From: Pseudofrankia saprophytica
Lineage (GTDB): Bacteria; Actinomycetota; Actinomycetes; Frankiales; Frankiaceae
Direction: 5' to 3'
Assembly: GCF_000235425.2 (NCBI RefSeq)
Contig: NZ_KI912266.1
Location: 2,121,460-2,185,459 of the forward strand
DNA length: 64,000 nt
Positions within the stretch are counted from its first letter, which is position 1. Every line of letters starts with the position of its first letter. The notes under the pieces were generated by a model that searched no databases, had not been told where the DNA came from, and worked only from the letters and a program-made list of their open reading frames with translations. Positions 32,614-40,661 of the stretch are shown here, in pieces. A program made the position numbers and the translations under genes.

Positions 32614-33563
32614 TCAGCGGAGCAGCGGCATGACCTCCTCGGCCAGGAAGCGGATCCCGCCCTCCTGGTCGGGCCCTATCTGCGAGATGTAGACCTCGTC
32701 GAACCCGGCCTCGATGTACGGGCGATCACCTCCGCCGCGCGCTTGGGGTCCGGTCCGCAGGCGACGGCCTGCGCGGTCTCCTCGGGGCTCGTGCGTGAGC
32801 CGAGCGCCTCGTATCCCTTCCACGTCGGCACGTCCTGCGAGAGCTGGCCGCCGCTGCCCTCGTGACCCCACAGCCGGTGGGCGGTGTCGGCGGCCTTCTC
32901 CTCCGTCGGCGCCCAGCAGATCTTCAGCCCGGCCTGGGTGCCGCCCGTCCCACCGTCGCGGCGGTAGGTCTTCAGTCCATCCGTGTCCGGCCGGGTGGTG
33001 ATCCAACCGTCGCCCACCTGGGCGGCCAGCCGGGTGGCCTTCGGCCCGAACCCGCTGATGTAGATCGGCGGTGGCTCGTCCGGCCGGCTCCAGACCTTCG
33101 CGTCGTGGACGGTGAAGTGCCGGCCCTGATGGGTCACGGTCTGGCCGGTCCACAGTTGGCGGATGAGCTCCAGCGCCTCCTGGAGACGCTCGTGGCGGAC
33201 GCTGACCGGCGGCCAGGCCTCGCCCAGGATGTGTTCGTTGAGGGCCTCGCCCGACCCGACGCCGAAGGTGAACCGGCCGGGGGCGAGCGAGGCGACGGTG
33301 GCTGTCGCCTGAGCCAGGATCGCCGGGTGGATCCGGAACGTCGGGCAGGTCACGGCGGTCGTCAGGCGCAGGTTCGTCGTGGCGGCGAGCGCGCCGAGCA
33401 CCGTCCAGACGAACGGGCTCTCACCCTGGCTCGACTGCCACGGGTGGTAGTGGTCCGAGACCCACACCCGGTCGAAGCCCGCCTGCTCGGCGGCCTGCCC
33501 CACCTGCACGGTCCGGGGCGCGCTCAACTCCTCGCTCGACAGGAAGTAGCCCAACTCTGTCAC
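32614..33563 (-). pseudogene. F420-dependent LLM-class dehydrogenase, frameshifted near its end
   Basis: From GTG 33563 the protein is a clear luciferase-like F420 enzyme of the glucose-6-phosphate-dehydrogenase-related group: ELGYFLSSEELSAPRTV, VWVSDHYHPW, TTAVTCPTFRIHPAI, GVGSGEALNEHILGE and IYISGFGPKATRLAAQ. The frame is lost at about 32722, after DPKRAAEVI. The expected C-terminus (PYIEAGFDEVYISQIGP ... EEVMPLLR) continues in the next frame to the stop at 32614. Adding one C there (GTGATC-C-GCCCGTAC) restores the reading, so this is a one-base deletion or a sequencing error. If real, the last ~35 residues of the barrel are replaced and the enzyme is probably inactive. Confidence 0.85.
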
Positions 33564-33725
33564 GGGCGCCGCGTACCCGTCGTCGAGGACACAACACCCG
33601 TCAGTCACCGGTCGGGCCGAACGGTCCCGGCTCGTCCGATTGCCGGCGGGGAGGCGGGGCAGGCCAGCGGGGGACAGGTGCGGCCCGCTGCCAGCGGGCC
33701 CGTCGACCCGACGGAGGTGACGAAC

Positions 33726-34346
33726 ATGGCTGCTGCGGCCGCGGAGCGCGAGCGTCAGGAAGCCGCCCGGCTCCCGGAGGGCGACGTGGTGCGCACGCTC
33801 CTCGAACAGCACGCCAGGATCCGGGACCTGTTCGTCGACGTGCGGAACGCGCGCGACGAGCACCGGCGCCAGGCCTTCGACGAACTGCGGGCGCTGCTCG
33901 CGGTACATGAGACGGCCGAGGAGCTGGTGTTTCGTCCCATCAGCAGGCGGGTCCTCGGCGAGCCGGTCGCGGACGCCCGCGACAAGGAGGAGGTCGAGGC
34001 CACGCGCATCCTGCGCGACCTGGAGAAGACGGACATCTTCTCCAAGGGGTTCGACGAGCGTCTGGGCAGGCTCGAACGTGCCGTCAGCGAGCACGCCGAG
34101 CGCGAGGAGGTCGAGGAGTTCCCGGCCGTGCGCGCGGGATGCGACGCCGCGAAGCTGCACGCGATGGGCAACACCCTGCGCGCCGTGGAGCGCTTCGCCC
34201 CGACCCACCCGCACCCTGGCACCGCCGGTTCGACGCTGCGGCAGTGGACCGTCGGCCCGTTCGCCTCGGTCGTCGACCGGGTGAAGGACACCATCCAGAA
34301 GGCGGGCCACTCCGGTCACGGCGGGGCGAGCGGCGCACCGGTCTGA
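33726..34346 (+). CDS. Hemerythrin/HHE-domain protein
   Basis: A 206-aa four-helix-bundle protein. The HHE pattern is LLEQHARIRDLFVDV, LLAVHETAEELVFRPI, and SEHAEREEVEEFP, supplying histidines and acids for a di-iron site. Such proteins bind O2 or NO or buffer iron. Start ATG 33726 follows AGGTGA. It diverges from the LLM gene. A second HHE protein lies at 45.3 kb with different sequence. Confidence 0.88.
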   Translation: MAAAAAERERQEAARLPEGDVVRTLLEQHARIRDLFVDVRNARDEHRRQAFDELRALLAVHETAEELVFRPISRRVLGEPVADARDKEEVEATRILRDLEKTDIFSKGFDERLGRLERAVSEHAEREEVEEFPAVRAGCDAAKLHAMGNTLRAVERFAPTHPHPGTAGSTLRQWTVGPFASVVDRVKDTIQKAGHSGHGGASGAPV

Positions 34347-34477
34347 CGCGTGGTCGGCCGGCACGTCCGTAGCGTCGCCGGCACGTCGGTAGCGTCGCCG
34401 TCGTGGCGGAGACGGAGCTGGCGCGACTGCTCGCGTCGGCGGTCTCGGGCCGGCCCGGTCTCAGGGGTGGCTTGGTC

Positions 34478-35452
34478 TCAGAGCCGCCGACGCCAGGCCT
34501 CGGCGGCGACGAGCTCGGCGACGAGGGTCTCGGTGAGCAGGCGGACGTCGTCGATGTCGTCGTGGCGGTAACGCAGGGTGTACGCGGCACCGGCGGTGTC
34601 GGCGCCGACGGCCACCACGGTGCTGGCGCGTTCGGCCGTCCAGCGCAGCAGCTCCGGCTCCCAGCGGGATCCGGCGAGCAGCAGCAGGCGGTAGTCGGTG
34701 GTCTTCGTGAGGTAGACGTCGACGTGGCTCCAGTCGCCGGTCTCGCAGCCGACCGCGGGCAGGCGCGGCCCCTCGCGCAGCATGAGCGCCGACTGCTGCG
34801 CGGACGAGAGCCGGCGCGCCGGCGCCACGACGTGCGTGCCGTCCGGACCGAGCAGCAGCTCGCTCACCCGGGGCAGCCAGGCGTCGCGGCGGGCGAGCAG
34901 GTCCTCGGTGGCCTCGGCCGCGCGGGTGACGGTCGCCGGGTCGAGCCCGGCACCGGGCAGGCTCAGCAGGACGGCCAGGGTGTGCTGGAAGGAGCGGCAG
35001 GCGACGCCGCCGCGCTCGTCGCCCGCGAGCATCGGCACCGTGACGTCGCACAGCGACGCGAGCTCGCCGTCGGCCCGGTTGGTCAGCGCCACGAAGGTCG
35101 CCGGCGTTTCCTGAGTGCGGGCGCCCTGGGATCGGGCGAACTGAGCCCGGCTGGTCCGGACCGCGTCGAGCGTCTCCGCCGAGCCGCCCGACGCCGAGAC
35201 GGCCACCACCAGCGCGCCCGGCGGAACCCGCGGGAGCAGGTCGGTGCTCGCCAGCTCGGCGACCGCCGGGCGGCCCCCGGCCCGCAGCCGCGCGGCCGCG
35301 ACCCCGTTCGCGTAGTGCGAGGAGCCCATCCCGAACAGCAGGATCGGCCGGTCCGTATCTGTCGCGGCCCAGGAACCGGTGACCGCAGCGGCGAGCGCGC
35401 GCAGCCGGGCTGGCTTGTCCTCGAGATCGGCGAGGAAGAGGTCGGCGTTCAC
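34478..35452 (-). CDS. SIS-domain sugar-phosphate isomerase-like protein
   Basis: A 324-aa protein with two SIS domains, like the isomerase half of glucosamine-fructose-6-phosphate synthase or AgaS-type deaminases. First domain: ILLFGMGSSHYANGVAA and VVAVSASGGSAETLDAV; second domain: HVVAPARRLSSAQQSALMLR. There is no glutaminase domain. Start GTG 35452 overlaps the upstream kinase stop (GTGA), so it is translationally coupled. With a glucosamine-kinase-like neighbour, conversion of glucosamine-6-phosphate or a related amino sugar phosphate is the natural inference. Confidence 0.88.
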   Translation of the reverse strand: MNADLFLADLEDKPARLRALAAAVTGSWAATDTDRPILLFGMGSSHYANGVAAARLRAGGRPAVAELASTDLLPRVPPGALVVAVSASGGSAETLDAVRTSRAQFARSQGARTQETPATFVALTNRADGELASLCDVTVPMLAGDERGGVACRSFQHTLAVLLSLPGAGLDPATVTRAAEATEDLLARRDAWLPRVSELLLGPDGTHVVAPARRLSSAQQSALMLREGPRLPAVGCETGDWSHVDVYLTKTTDYRLLLLAGSRWEPELLRWTAERASTVVAVGADTAGAAYTLRYRHDDIDDVRLLTETLVAELVAAEAWRRRL

Positions 35453-36564
35453 GCCGCCTCGCCCCGGCCGAAGCGGCGCCGCAGCGCGCCCTCGGGCACG
35501 TACCGCCAGTGCGGCAGGTGGGACTCGGCGTACGCGAGCTCGCGGCACAGCTGCTGGGCGCCGTAGGCCGCCAGCAGCGACTCGTCGAGCAGCTCGCCGC
35601 GGCCGGCCGCCCCGAGCCCGGCGCGGTACGCGTCGAGGAACTCGGCCTGGACGGTGGCGGTCCACGCGGCCGCGGCGTCGTCGCGCACCTCGGGAGCGTA
35701 GCGGCGGACCACGTGCCCGACGTTCTCCAGCGACATCAGCATGCCCGCGACGTCGAGCGCGGCCGGCTGCCGGGCGGTCCGTTGCGACGGGGTCAGGGTG
35801 GGGTTGCCGTCGAAGTCGATGACGAACAGCCCTGCACCCGCCGGCCCGCGCAGCAGCTGGCCGACGTGGAAGTCGCCGTGGACGGCGACGAGCGGCGTCC
35901 CGGCCGCGTCGCCGAGCGGGGCCAGTGCCTCGGCCATCGCCGCGCGGTGGGTGTCCAGCAGCGGCGAGCTCACGCGGGCCAGCAGTCGCAGGGCGTCGGC
36001 AAGCGTGTCGGCCGCCGCCGTCGCCGAGGCGCGTTCGGCGGGGGAGTCGGCCAGCACCAGATGCATCGCCGCCGTGAGGCCGCCGAGCTCGGCCGCGAAC
36101 GGGCGGGTCGGTTGGTCGGTGACGCCGAGGGCGGCGCGGGCCTCCTCGACGCACCAGGTCCAGCCGTCCTGCGCGCCGGGCACGACGTCGACGGCGGTCG
36201 CGACCGGCACCCAGTGGCCCTCGGGCGTGCGCCACTCGAGGAGGCCCCACAGTGCCGGCATCCGGTCGAAGCCGGCGGCGGCGAGCCGGCGCAGCCGGTC
36301 GGGATGGGGGCCGACCAGCGGTTCGGTCGTCCACTTGACCACCGCGGCCTCGCCGACCACCCAGGACTCGTTGGTCTGGTCGACCGCGATCCGCCGCTCA
36401 CCCGCCGCGACGGGTCCGCGCACGCCCCGGGTCAGCCGGAATCCGTCCGGCGGATCGGCGGGCGCGGCCAACAGCTCCAGCAGCGCGACTCCCGCGCCGG
36501 GGCCGGCTGGCCTCGACCGCCAGACCCCGTCCACCTCCTCGACGAGGACTGGGAGATCAGGCAC
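35449..36564 (-). CDS. Glucosamine-kinase-like phosphotransferase
   Basis: A 371-aa kinase of the aminoglycoside-phosphotransferase/maltokinase fold. The nucleotide lysine lies in VVGEAAVVKWTTEP, the catalytic loop is VAVHGDFHVGQLL, and the metal-binding aspartate is in FVIDFDGNP. This pattern, with ESW-VGEAAVVKW near the N-terminus, is what I recall for the actinobacterial glucosamine kinases described from Streptacidiphilus. Sugar specificity cannot be proved by eye. Its GTG start overlaps the upstream glycosyltransferase stop by eight bases; the SIS gene overlaps its own stop. All three form one operon. Confidence 0.85.
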   Translation of the reverse strand: MPDLPVLVEEVDGVWRSRPAGPGAGVALLELLAAPADPPDGFRLTRGVRGPVAAGERRIAVDQTNESWVVGEAAVVKWTTEPLVGPHPDRLRRLAAAGFDRMPALWGLLEWRTPEGHWVPVATAVDVVPGAQDGWTWCVEEARAALGVTDQPTRPFAAELGGLTAAMHLVLADSPAERASATAAADTLADALRLLARVSSPLLDTHRAAMAEALAPLGDAAGTPLVAVHGDFHVGQLLRGPAGAGLFVIDFDGNPTLTPSQRTARQPAALDVAGMLMSLENVGHVVRRYAPEVRDDAAAAWTATVQAEFLDAYRAGLGAAGRGELLDESLLAAYGAQQLCRELAYAESHLPHWRYVPEGALRRRFGRGEAA

Positions 36565-37858
36565 GGGCGTGGGCGAGCCCGACCCGCTCGATGAGGTCGG
36601 CGCCCTTGCGCAGGCCGTCCCGCCCCCGGATCGCCTCGCCGGCCGCGGCCGCCCGCGCGCGCAGCTCGGTGTCGGCGAACAGCTTCTCGACCGCGGCCAG
36701 CAGCTCGCCGTCGGCGAATCCGTAGGTCGACAGGCGGAGGCCGTAGCCCCGCTCGTGGACGCGCTGGGCGTTGTCGTACTGGTCCCAGAACAGCGGCAGC
36801 AGGATCATCGGCTTGCCGAAGTGCATGCACTCGGTCGTCGTGTTGTTGCCGCCGTGCGTGATGACCAGGTCGACCTGGGGGATGATCTTCGTCTGGGGCA
36901 GCATCGCCGCGCCCACCATGTTCGGCGCGAGCGTAAGCTCCTCGGCCCGCGGTCCCAGGCTGACGATCACCTTGTGCCGGGTCGTGCCCAGCACGTCGAT
37001 GAGCCGCTGCATCAGGCCGGTGTCGGCGCTGCCGAGCGAGCCCAGCGAGAGGTAGACGAGCGCCGCGTCGGCGTCGCGGGCGGCGAACCCGGCCGGCAGC
37101 TCGTACTGGTCGTCGGTCTCCCGGACGCTGGAGTCCAGCCGGTGCCAGGTCTCGTCGAGCGGCCGGGCATCCGTGTAGTCGAGCTCCTCCGGGTACACGT
37201 ACAGGTTCGCGTGCGCCGAGGTGTGGATGAAGTCGCCGGGGGGCAGCGGGGCAGCGCCCTGGGCCCGCACCCACGCGTCGAAGTCGGCCCGCATTTCCCG
37301 GTGCGTCCGGTCGAACTCGGCGAGGTACTCCGCCCACCCCGACCGGTCGTTCTCGGGATATCCCGAGAAGAGCGGCGCCACGCCCGGGCCGCGGACCTCG
37401 AGCGGGTTGCAGGAGACGACGCGGACGAACGCGCCGGCCGCGGTGGTCAACGCCGGGAAGGCGACGACGTTGTCCTCGACCAGCACGTCCGGCCGGTGCT
37501 CGGCGATGATCGCCGCCAGCTGTGCCTTGCAGTACCTGGCCCCGTCGATGAGCGCCTGGTAGGTGGGCTGGATGAAGGTGGCCAGCTGCTCGATCGTCGG
37601 CCGGCGGAACTCGGGCGCGGTCTCGTTGATGAAGTCGATCCAGAACTGCCCGGCCGCGGCGTCCGTCGCGTCCGGGTCCGGCGGCGCGAGGTCGACGAGC
37701 GCCTCGACGAACCCGAACGGCGCGAGCCGGCCCTCCCAGGACCGCTCGGCGGCGAACACGACCGTGTGCCCGCGCTCCAGCAGCACCTTTCCCAGCCCGA
37801 CGCACTGGTTGGTCGGCCCGTACGCCGACTCGGGCATGAACAACACCGTGAGGGTCAC
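36557..37858 (-). CDS. GT1/MGT-family glycosyltransferase
   Basis: About 433 aa from GTG 37858, after GGTGGGAG. N-terminal domain: TVLFMPESAYGPTNQCVGLG, VLLERGHTVVFAAE. The C-terminal donor domain carries ALVYLSLGSLGSADTG, QTKIIPQVDLVITHGGNNTT and MILLPLFWDQYDNAQRV, the UDP/NDP-sugar signature of macrolide-type glycosyltransferases. A longer in-frame reading from 38053 is unlikely because it adds non-family sequence. First gene of the operon with the sugar kinase and SIS protein. Acceptor unknown. The spacer 37859-38160 shows no gene. Confidence 0.93.
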   Translation of the reverse strand: MTLTVLFMPESAYGPTNQCVGLGKVLLERGHTVVFAAERSWEGRLAPFGFVEALVDLAPPDPDATDAAAGQFWIDFINETAPEFRRPTIEQLATFIQPTYQALIDGARYCKAQLAAIIAEHRPDVLVEDNVVAFPALTTAAGAFVRVVSCNPLEVRGPGVAPLFSGYPENDRSGWAEYLAEFDRTHREMRADFDAWVRAQGAAPLPPGDFIHTSAHANLYVYPEELDYTDARPLDETWHRLDSSVRETDDQYELPAGFAARDADAALVYLSLGSLGSADTGLMQRLIDVLGTTRHKVIVSLGPRAEELTLAPNMVGAAMLPQTKIIPQVDLVITHGGNNTTTECMHFGKPMILLPLFWDQYDNAQRVHERGYGLRLSTYGFADGELLAAVEKLFADTELRARAAAAGEAIRGRDGLRKGADLIERVGLAHARA

Positions 37859-38160
37859 CGTGGCTCCCACCGCGATCTGAGCCGGCCAGGGCCGGCCCGC
37901 GCCTGTCAACCGGGGCGACGACGCTGTCGCGAGGTATCCGGACAACCCAACCACGCCATCCCATCCAGACCGTGCCAGGGCCGCCCACAAGGCCGTGACC
38001 ACGCCGGCCTGGCAATCAAACGGCCTGGTGACCAACACGCACAGATCAGCCACAGAAGCGACGGCGCCTCTAGCGCAGTGCCAACCCGGTCACGTCCTTG
38101 ACCCAGCACCGCGCCAGCCACCGCTATACGCCTGTATCCGGCACCACGCTGGGAGGACGC

Positions 38161-39003
38161 TTAGCGTCCGATGGCAAGCGGCGCGTTCAGCGCCCGCGGC
38201 CGCTGGCAGGTGGGGCACCAGAAGAGGTTGCGGGCGGCGAGCCGCGCGGTCATGACCTCGGTGGAGCAGACGAGGCAGGGCTGGCCGACGCGGCGGTAGA
38301 CGTAGACCTCGCCGCCGTGGTCGTCGACGCGGGGCGGCCGGCCCATCGCCTCGGGGGTGTGCTCGGGGCGCACCGTGTCGATCTGGCCGGTCCGGACGCC
38401 GTCGGCCATGAGCGCGACCAGGTCGGCCCAGATGGCGTCCCACTCGTCGTGGGCCAGTTCCCTGCCGGGCAGCCACGGGTCGACGCGGGCCCGGAAGAGC
38501 ACCTCGGCCCGGTAGATGTTGCCCGGCCCGGCGACCACGGTCTGGTCCATGAGCAGGACGGCCATCGACGTGCGGCTGCCGCTGATCCTGCGCCAGGCGG
38601 TCTCCGGGTCGGCGTCGGCGCGCAGCGGGTCGGGCCCGAGCCGGTCGTGCAGCGCCTTCACGCCGCCCGGCTCCAGCAGCTCGCACGCGTTCGGGCCGCG
38701 CAGGTCGGCGTAGCCAGCGGTGGAGGCGAGCCGCAGCCGGACGGCTCCGGTCGGTACCGGGGCCGGCGGCGGGCCGACGGCGTACTTGCCGTAGATGCCC
38801 AGGTGCACGTGCAGGACCTGGTCGTCGTCGAACCGCAGCAACAGGTGCTTGCCGTGCGCCTCGGCGTCGTCGAGGACCCGCCCGTCGACCCGGCCGGCCC
38901 CGTCGGCGAACCGCCCCTGCGGGCTCGTCGCCGCGACCGGCCGGCCGCGGAACATGTCCCGGTGGACCGCGGCGAGCCTGTGGGTGGTGTGACCTTCCGG
39001 CAT
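38161..39003 (-). CDS. Fpg/Nei-family DNA glycosylase
   Basis: A 280-aa base-excision-repair enzyme of the endonuclease VIII (Nei2-like) branch. It begins MPEGHTTHR, with Pro2 as nucleophile and Glu3. The helix-two-turn-helix segment contains QTVVAGPGNIYRAEVLFRA, and the zinc finger is C-x2-C ... C-x2-C (CLVC, CPTC) at the C-terminus. It removes oxidised pyrimidines and related lesions. ATG 39003 is fixed by the MPEG motif. Monocistronic. Confidence 0.95.
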   Translation of the reverse strand: MPEGHTTHRLAAVHRDMFRGRPVAATSPQGRFADGAGRVDGRVLDDAEAHGKHLLLRFDDDQVLHVHLGIYGKYAVGPPPAPVPTGAVRLRLASTAGYADLRGPNACELLEPGGVKALHDRLGPDPLRADADPETAWRRISGSRTSMAVLLMDQTVVAGPGNIYRAEVLFRARVDPWLPGRELAHDEWDAIWADLVALMADGVRTGQIDTVRPEHTPEAMGRPPRVDDHGGEVYVYRRVGQPCLVCSTEVMTARLAARNLFWCPTCQRPRALNAPLAIGR

Positions 39004-39087
39004 GGCCGGCCGAGCATACCGATCCGCTGGCGAACCGGCCCGAGCGGCGGCGGCCGGCGTCACTGGGACCTCGCTACTCGAACCTCG

Positions 39088-40467
39088 CTACTCGGGCGCC
39101 GCTGTCGTGGTGGGCGCGTCGGGGTCGGCCGGTTCGAGGTCGGCGGGTTCTGAGCCGGCCGGTTCTGGGCCGATCGGTTCGGGCGGCTTCGGCGACCATC
39201 GCCGGTAGACGCACACGAGGCTCGCGGCCAGCGCCAGCCAGGCGACCCCGAAGGACCAGCCGCCGGCGACGTCGCTGGGCCAGTGGACGCCCAGGTAGAC
39301 GCGGGACAGCCCGACCGCGACGGCGAGCACCGTCGCCAGGGCGCCGACGGCCACGGCGGCCACCCGGCCGCGGGACAGGATCCGCAGCAGGAGGACGGCC
39401 GCCAGGCCGTAGCCGATCGTCGCCATCGCGGTGTGGCCGGACGGGAAGGCGTAACCACCAGGCTGGACGAGCCACAGCGCCCGCGGCGGCCGTGGGCGGG
39501 CGATCGCCTGGTTGATCGCCACCCGCACCGCCTGGCCCGCCCAGAGCACCGCGATCGCGCCGACGGGCAGCACCCACTGCCGGGTCCGCCACCACAGGGC
39601 CATACCGAGCGCGCCCACCACCGCGTAGACGAAGGGCCCGACGCCCAGGTTGGTGACGGTGCGTGCGACCGGCGTCAGCCAGCCGGTGCGCTCGTCGACG
39701 ACGTCCCGCAGCAGACGGGGATCCGCGCCGATCGCGCCGTGGCTGTTCGTCACGTCCTCGACGAGGACACCGAAGATCGATCCGCTGGCGACGAGGACCA
39801 GCAGGGAGACGGCGAGTGCGCGGCCGGGCCGCGGCACCCAGCCGAGGTGGCGGTCCGCCCAGCCGCGCAGCCGCTCGGACCGGCGAGCGGCTCGGTAGAG
39901 CAGGGCGAGGACGATCACGGCGAGCAGGCCGAAGGAGATCAGGCTGAGCTGGTGCTCCGCCGCCTGGTAGCTCGCGCCGGCCGCGTAGCCGATCAGCGTC
40001 GCCATGGTCACCCAGGCCAGGCCGCCGACGACGTTGAACGGCAGGAACGTGCGGTAGGGCAGCTGGCTGGTGCCGGCCATGCCCGGCACCAGCGCGCGCA
40101 GCGCGGCGGTGAACCTGCCGATCAGCACCGCCCAGCCGCCGCGCCGGCGCAGCAGGGCGCGGGCCCGGTCGACGTGGTCGGGCTTGACCAGCCGGTGCGG
40201 GAGCCGCTTCAACAATCGGTCGCCGTAGCGCCGGCCGACCTCGTAGCCGACGCTGTCGCCGATGACCGCGCCCGCGGTGGCGACGACGATGACCGCCCAC
40301 AGCGGCAGGCGGTGGGAGTGGGCCAGCACCCCGGCGACGATCACGGCGACCTCGCCGGGGACGATCACCCCGAGGAACAGCGAGGCCTCCGCCGCCGGCA
40401 GCGCGAACGCCAGCGTCAGCACCAGCCACGGTGGCAGGTTGATCAGCCCGTCGATGGCGTGGCTCAC
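39088..40467 (-). CDS. DedA-PAP2 fusion membrane protein
   Basis: A 459-aa polytopic protein joining two families. Residues 1-~210 are DedA/SNARE-associated: EASLFLGVIVPGEVAVIVAG, GDSVGYEVGRRYG, and GRFTAALRALVPGMAG. Residues ~220-430 are a PAP2/lipid phosphatase: INQAIARPRPPRA (KxxxxxxRP-like), YAFPSGHTAMATIGYG (PSGH) and SRVYLGVHWPSDVAGG (SRxxxxxHxxxD). Together these suggest flipping and dephosphorylation of a polyprenyl or phospholipid phosphate. The tail is Pro/Glu/Asp-rich. It diverges from the MFS gene across a palindromic spacer. Confidence 0.94.
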   Translation of the reverse strand: MSHAIDGLINLPPWLVLTLAFALPAAEASLFLGVIVPGEVAVIVAGVLAHSHRLPLWAVIVVATAGAVIGDSVGYEVGRRYGDRLLKRLPHRLVKPDHVDRARALLRRRGGWAVLIGRFTAALRALVPGMAGTSQLPYRTFLPFNVVGGLAWVTMATLIGYAAGASYQAAEHQLSLISFGLLAVIVLALLYRAARRSERLRGWADRHLGWVPRPGRALAVSLLVLVASGSIFGVLVEDVTNSHGAIGADPRLLRDVVDERTGWLTPVARTVTNLGVGPFVYAVVGALGMALWWRTRQWVLPVGAIAVLWAGQAVRVAINQAIARPRPPRALWLVQPGGYAFPSGHTAMATIGYGLAAVLLLRILSRGRVAAVAVGALATVLAVAVGLSRVYLGVHWPSDVAGGWSFGVAWLALAASLVCVYRRWSPKPPEPIGPEPAGSEPADLEPADPDAPTTTAAPE

Positions 40468-40545
40468 TCGCTGACCACCTCCTCCTTTCTTCCCTCCGTC
40501 GGGTTGACGCGGCGTCGCGTGCTGATGTCACCCCGGCCACATAAC

Positions 40546-40562
40546 CGGAAGAAGCTCTTCCG
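40546..40562. promoter_or_regulatory. Palindromic operator candidate
   Basis: CGGAAGA-AGC-TCTTCCG, a perfect 7-bp dyad, in the 195-bp spacer between the DedA-PAP2 gene and the MFS exporter, in an unusually AT-richer patch. No local regulator gene is adjacent. Confidence 0.45.
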
Positions 40563-40661
40563 TTTGTGTTACCGTGAAGGGAGCGATCTCCGGTGCTACC
40601 GGTCGGTGACTGGTGGGTCGGACAAACTCCTCCTTCCCGCATCCAGACTCCGGGACCACAT

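Noticed and set aside
35741..38101. Plus-strand open frame of 786 codons
   Set aside because: Antisense to the sugar kinase and glycosyltransferase genes, no recognisable domain.
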